From the NCBI GenBank assembly GCA_963620985.1, contig CAVFCI010000045.1, positions 1 through 16,352 of the forward strand: a DNA stretch of 16,352 bases, in the 5' to 3' direction. The stretch is from F23-B02 sp963620985. Lineage in GTDB: Bacteria; Bacillota; Clostridia; Oscillospirales; Oscillospiraceae. Both the position numbers and the translations under genes were made by a program. The notes below the pieces were generated by a model. That model was not told the origin of the DNA. It saw nothing but the letters and a program-made list of their open reading frames with translations, and searched no databases. Shown piece by piece: positions 13,505 through 16,352 of the stretch; within the stretch, counting starts at the first letter, position 1; every line of letters begins with the position of its first letter.

Positions 13505-15262
13505 ATGAGATGTTCAAAATGCGGAGCGGAACTATCGGAAGACACCAAGTTCTGCTCATACTGTGGAAATAAGGTTGAGATGCCATCGAAACAGGAAACT
13601 GTATCAAAAGAAGATATTCCACCAATTTCATTGGATGAACAGGTGCAAGATTTTCAGAATCAGAAAGAACCGCCGAAATCCTTAGCGGATAGAATGAGGG
13701 AAAAAACTTCCGCCAAATGGGGAAAGCTGAGTACATACGGAAAGATTGCGACTGTGGCGATAGCTGTATTTGCCCTGCTTTTCATTGTGGCACTATTATC
13801 CGGAAAAACTGCGGCAATCATTATCGCTGTTCTCCAAATTGCTTTATCTGTCGTTGCTGTTCTTATGCACAGAGGAATAATCAAAATCGAGCAGAAAAAG
13901 GTTTGGCTCAAATGGCTTCTGTTAGGAATTGCTGCTTTGCTTACGGTTCTGAACGTCATGAGCTATTCTTGGGGGACAGAGAACAAGAATAAACCAACTC
14001 CTAATCCAACATCTGATACTTCCATAGCTGCCGTATCCGTTGCTGCTCCTTATGGAGCAGCTGAGTGCTTAGAACAGGATTATACGACAATTCAGGCTGC
14101 TTTTTACGCTGCTGGCTTTACGAACATTGAAGCTGAGAAAGTTGAAGACCTGCAAGCTACCGACGTAGATAAGGTGAATACGATTGATGCGATTTCGGTG
14201 GGCGGCAAAACAGATTTCACAAAAGAGCAAGAGTTCCAATCCGATGATGAAGTTCTCATTCGTTATCACGGTTATGCAAAGTGTAACGTCAAAATCCATG
14301 TTGATTTTGTACCGAACCTGATTTTCAGCAAGTATGACGTGAATCTGCTTCTGAATGGAATTGAAGAAGGGACGCTGACGCATGGAGAGGATCAGGATTT
14401 TGAGTTTTCCATTGATCCGGGTGAATATACCCTTACTTTTGAAAGCGCTGAGTCATCTTCGGTAAAGGGTGAGGTTACGCTGACGGTAGATTGTGATATC
14501 GAGGCTTCTTATAAAATTGCGTGTTCCAGTGAAAAAGTGTCTGTTGAAACACTGTATGTGGATCGCCTGACAGAATTAGCTGACGGCGAAGTAAAACTTG
14601 ATGTGGCAGCCTCTGAGTATAAGCATAAGAATTATGAGGATGTTGCAGCCGCACTTAAAACGTTGGGCTTTACCAATATTAAATACGAGGTCCTGTATGA
14701 TATTGTCTTGGGCTGGACGGATGACGGCGAAGTCGAGAGCGTGAGCATTGCTGATAAAACTGACTTCAATCGCGGGGATGTGTTCCCTACGGATGCCGAA
14801 ATTGTTATCACATACCATATGCCGGAAGACGATGATCCTAATAAGACTACTGAGACAATACCGGCAGAAGATGATAACAGTCCTGTGTTCTATTCTACTA
14901 ATGATTATGAAACAGCCAAACAAGGAAATAGCGGCGTATTCTCCTACAAGAGTACAGGAGGCTCCTACGATATTTATTGGATAATTGATTTTGATGAAGG
15001 GTATGTATACTGGTTTACGGATGGGAATGGCGATTCAACCTGTGACCGATTAAAGATTGATTCTGGAACGCTGAATGATAAAGTAATTATTACATACCAT
15101 GACGGTAGCGATGAATGGTCGTATAGTTTGCACTTCAAATACGTGGATCATCCTGAAACACTGATTATGGTAGATAATGATGGCTTTGACTACAAGTATG
15201 CTACAACCGATTTGAATAATGCGATTAGTATTCGAGACACAAAAACAATTAACGATTACTAA
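13505..15262 (+). CDS. Zinc-ribbon membrane protein with two PASTA-like domains and a PEGA-like domain
   Basis: The 585-residue protein opens with one zinc ribbon (Cys3, Cys6, Cys17, Cys20), then a cytoplasmic linker holding DIPPISLDE. Three hydrophobic helices lie at about 80-99, 102-121 and 135-154. The remaining 430 residues should be outside the cell. Residues 191-256 and 376-438 are related to each other (both contain LGFTNI or AGFTNI, then a DAISVGGKTDF or SVSIADKTDF block, ending in IRYH or ITYH) and resemble PASTA domains. Between them (260-345) is a PEGA-like beta domain with DPGEYTLTF. The tail (460-585) is acidic and beta-rich. PASTA-like domains often sense wall fragments, but this is inference. 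It lies 14 bases after the SPFH gene, with AAAGGAG upstream of the ATG, and is the last gene of the operon. Confidence 0.75.
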   Translation: MRCSKCGAELSEDTKFCSYCGNKVEMPSKQETVSKEDIPPISLDEQVQDFQNQKEPPKSLADRMREKTSAKWGKLSTYGKIATVAIAVFALLFIVALLSGKTAAIIIAVLQIALSVVAVLMHRGIIKIEQKKVWLKWLLLGIAALLTVLNVMSYSWGTENKNKPTPNPTSDTSIAAVSVAAPYGAAECLEQDYTTIQAAFYAAGFTNIEAEKVEDLQATDVDKVNTIDAISVGGKTDFTKEQEFQSDDEVLIRYHGYAKCNVKIHVDFVPNLIFSKYDVNLLLNGIEEGTLTHGEDQDFEFSIDPGEYTLTFESAESSSVKGEVTLTVDCDIEASYKIACSSEKVSVETLYVDRLTELADGEVKLDVAASEYKHKNYEDVAAALKTLGFTNIKYEVLYDIVLGWTDDGEVESVSIADKTDFNRGDVFPTDAEIVITYHMPEDDDPNKTTETIPAEDDNSPVFYSTNDYETAKQGNSGVFSYKSTGGSYDIYWIIDFDEGYVYWFTDGNGDSTCDRLKIDSGTLNDKVIITYHDGSDEWSYSLHFKYVDHPETLIMVDNDGFDYKYATTDLNNAISIRDTKTINDY

Positions 15263-15298
15263 TTGCCTTGCCATAGTATCAGAACAGTAGAGGTAAAT

Positions 15299-15350
15299 AA
15301 ACCGCTGCAATTTTCATTCGTTGATAGATGAAGATTGCAGCGGTTTTTAT
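15299..15350 (+). terminator. Terminator of the HTH-SPFH operon
   Basis: AAACCGCTGCAAT and ATTGCAGCGGTTT form a 13-bp stem, extended inside by TTCAT/ATGAA, and followed by TTTTTATTTT. It starts 37 bases after the stop codon of the last operon gene. Confidence 0.9.
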
Positions 15351-15420
15351 TTTCGAGCTGTGCTATCAAGCTGCATTTTTGCAGTTTGTATATGCACCTG
15401 CGAGGAAAATGAGGGATTTC

Positions 15421-15573
15421 AAAGGGAGCATCCCTTTGACGCTGGGTTTCCAATAGGGGCGTGAGCATCCCTGTTGGCACACGATTTTCCGTAGGAAAGT
15501 CTAGTGTGTTATACCTTCGCTTCCGGCTGACGCGGAAAAGGGGTTGGCGGTGTACTCTGCGGTGTGGCAGAGT
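15421..15573 (+). other. Putative oriT region with MOBV-type nick sequence
   Basis: The sequence TAGTGTGTTATAC (15502-15514) matches the nick region of MOBV relaxases such as MobM of pMV158, which cut at GTGTG/T. It is surrounded by stems typical of transfer origins: AAAGGGA/TCCCTTT (15421-15437), CCAATAGGG/CCCTGTTGG with one G-T pair (15450-15477), TTTCC/GGAAA (15486-15498), TTCCG/CGGAA just after the nick, and ACTCTGC/GCAGAGT (15554-15573). If this is read correctly the nick would fall between 15508 and 15509 on the plus strand. No relaxase gene is visible in the window. Confidence 0.6.
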
Positions 15574-15602
15574 GTGGCGGCAAACGCTTTTTCGCGGCAG
15601 TA

Positions 15603-15672
15603 GGACAGGCGGATTTTGTGACGTGAGCTGCGGCACAAATACAGGATTTTTGAGAAACAAATCCGCCTGTCC
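15603..15672. repeat. 14-bp perfect inverted repeat around a 42-base centre
   Basis: GGACAGGCGGATTT (15603-15616) is exactly repeated in inverse orientation as AAATCCGCCTGTCC (15659-15672). It lies between the oriT-like stems and the minus-strand gene. It could be part of oriT, a recombination or protein-binding site, or a weak terminator for the minus-strand gene, though no T run follows on that strand. Confidence 0.6.
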
Positions 15673-15729
15673 GGAAAAGGAAGCAGAGGTATATAAAAGC
15701 TCCCGTCCCGCCGCAGCGCCGCCTTTGTT

Positions 15730-16352
15730 TCAGCGTTTCTTCCGTTTCCCCTTGCCGTGGGTCATGGACGTTTTTCCGCGCTGACTGATGGGGCTTTTCA
15801 GGTATTTGGACAGTTTGAGTATTTCAATCAGCGAGACGAACTGCTCTTTCGAGAGCTTGTCATAATCAATGCCGAACGTAGCAAGGAATGACCGAATTTG
15901 CCTTTCCTCGGAACTGCCCTCAAAGTTCATTGCATCCTGTAACTGATTCTGTATATTTTCTGCAAAGGAGACTTCATCCGCAGTCATGGTGTCGGGACGA
16001 TGCTGCTCTCGAATATCACGGAGGATACCTTTCAGGTCATCTGCAATCAAGCTTCCGAAATACTCGTCCTCTTTGATCTGCGCGACCTCCAGCGTTCGCA
16101 GATGCAGGTCATTTTCCTCGCCACCGTTTTTCATCAGTGCCATCTGCCGGACTGCTTCCAGCACGGCGTTCATATCGTTGACCCGCATATCCGCAATCCG
16201 GTCAACGTAAATCTCAGCATCCAGCATGAAGCGCTGGAAATCCTTGTGGCAGATCAGCTCCGACAGCAGCCGGTGGTTGAACTTGCACGTTCTCAATACC
16301 TCGATTGCATCATCACCCAAATGCAGCTCATGCAGAGCTGTGTTTGGGTGAT
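15730..16352 (-). CDS. Unrecognised mobile-element protein, C-terminal part (gene runs off the window)
   Basis: The reading frame stays open from its TGA stop (15730-15732) to the right edge, so at least 207 residues are seen and the start lies outside. A TTG at 16320 is inside the frame and has no ribosome site, so I do not take it as the start. The visible part is helical, acidic in the middle (FGSLIADDLKGILRDIREQ, TADEVSFAENIQNQLQD) and ends in a very basic tail (THGKGKRKKR). There are no membrane helices and no catalytic motif that I recognise. Its place beside the oriT-like region suggests a transfer or mobilization-related protein, but this is only context. Confidence 0.6.
   Translation of the reverse strand, partial: HPNTALHELHLGDDAIEVLRTCKFNHRLLSELICHKDFQRFMLDAEIYVDRIADMRVNDMNAVLEAVRQMALMKNGGEENDLHLRTLEVAQIKEDEYFGSLIADDLKGILRDIREQHRPDTMTADEVSFAENIQNQLQDAMNFEGSSEERQIRSFLATFGIDYDKLSKEQFVSLIEILKLSKYLKSPISQRGKTSMTHGKGKRKKR

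Larger units (their letters stand above)
10550..16352. mobile_element. Left part of an integrative (conjugative or mobilizable) element in rlmD
   Basis: From about 10,550 the sequence shows lower GC and different codon use from the chromosome to its left. It begins with an in-frame replacement 3' end for rlmD and continues with an HTH regulator, cargo-like membrane genes, a hairpin-rich region with a MOBV-type nick sequence and an unknown minus-strand gene. The 3' end of rumA/rlmD is a known integration site of conjugative and mobilizable elements in Firmicutes. No integrase, relaxase or second attachment site is visible, so the right end and the type of element are unknown. Confidence 0.7.

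Noticed and set aside
15461..15784. A 107-residue plus-strand frame, and an overlapping 133-residue minus-strand frame at 15259-15660
   Set aside because: Both run through the hairpin-rich oriT-like region and the operon terminator, lack ribosome sites and have low-complexity translations.
1..16352. CRISPR array or insertion-sequence transposase
   Set aside because: No regularly spaced direct repeats and no transposase-like frame were seen.

Overview
The window looks like chromosome of a GC-rich Clostridia member (gut Oscillospiraceae/Ruminococcaceae type) carrying an integrated mobile element from about 10,550 to beyond the right edge. This rests on the gene families (DUF5693, 2-enoate reductase-like flavoprotein, YmdB, YhaO/YhaN-like pair), strong AGGAGG ribosome sites and sigma-A promoters. 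The genus is inference.

Left part (1-5,300). A structured repeat with a tRNA T-arm-like end opens the window. A membrane protein of DUF5693 type (minus) and a small PepSY-like membrane protein (plus) are transcribed divergently from two near-consensus promoters. Next is a single-gene unit with its own promoter, a 126-nt structured leader and a strong terminator. It encodes a 687-residue FMN/4Fe-4S/FAD ene-reductase of the 2-enoate reductase family, with codon use typical of a highly expressed gene. A second T-arm-like repeat, a tRNA-Arg(ACG) and a 55-residue glycine-rich small protein follow, the last two on the minus strand.

Middle part (5,300-10,550). A translationally coupled operon holds ymdB (cyclic-nucleotide/RNA phosphodiesterase), a YhaO/SbcD-like nuclease and a short YhaN/SbcC-like ATPase with two membrane helices. 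Then comes rlmD (23S rRNA m5U methyltransferase), whose promoter places the transcription start on its ATG, so it may be leaderless.

Right part (10,550-16,352). Base composition drops sharply inside the last conserved codons of rlmD. The gene ends in a 95-residue tail that is not part of the RlmD fold. I read this as integration of a conjugative or mobilizable element into the 3' end of rlmD/rumA, a site type known for such elements. The element starts with a terminator and a hairpin. A four-gene operon follows: an HTH regulator, a zinc-ribbon membrane protein, an SPFH-domain protein with a C-terminal GYF_2 domain, and a zinc-ribbon membrane protein with PASTA-like and PEGA-like extracellular domains. 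The set resembles the B. subtilis PspA-associated YdjG/YdjH/YdjI proteins but has no PspA. It is the best candidate for an undescribed system here, probably a membrane-stress or surface-sensing cargo module. Beyond its terminator lies a hairpin-rich non-coding stretch with a MOBV-like oriT nick sequence, then the 3' end of an unrecognised minus-strand gene that runs off the window.
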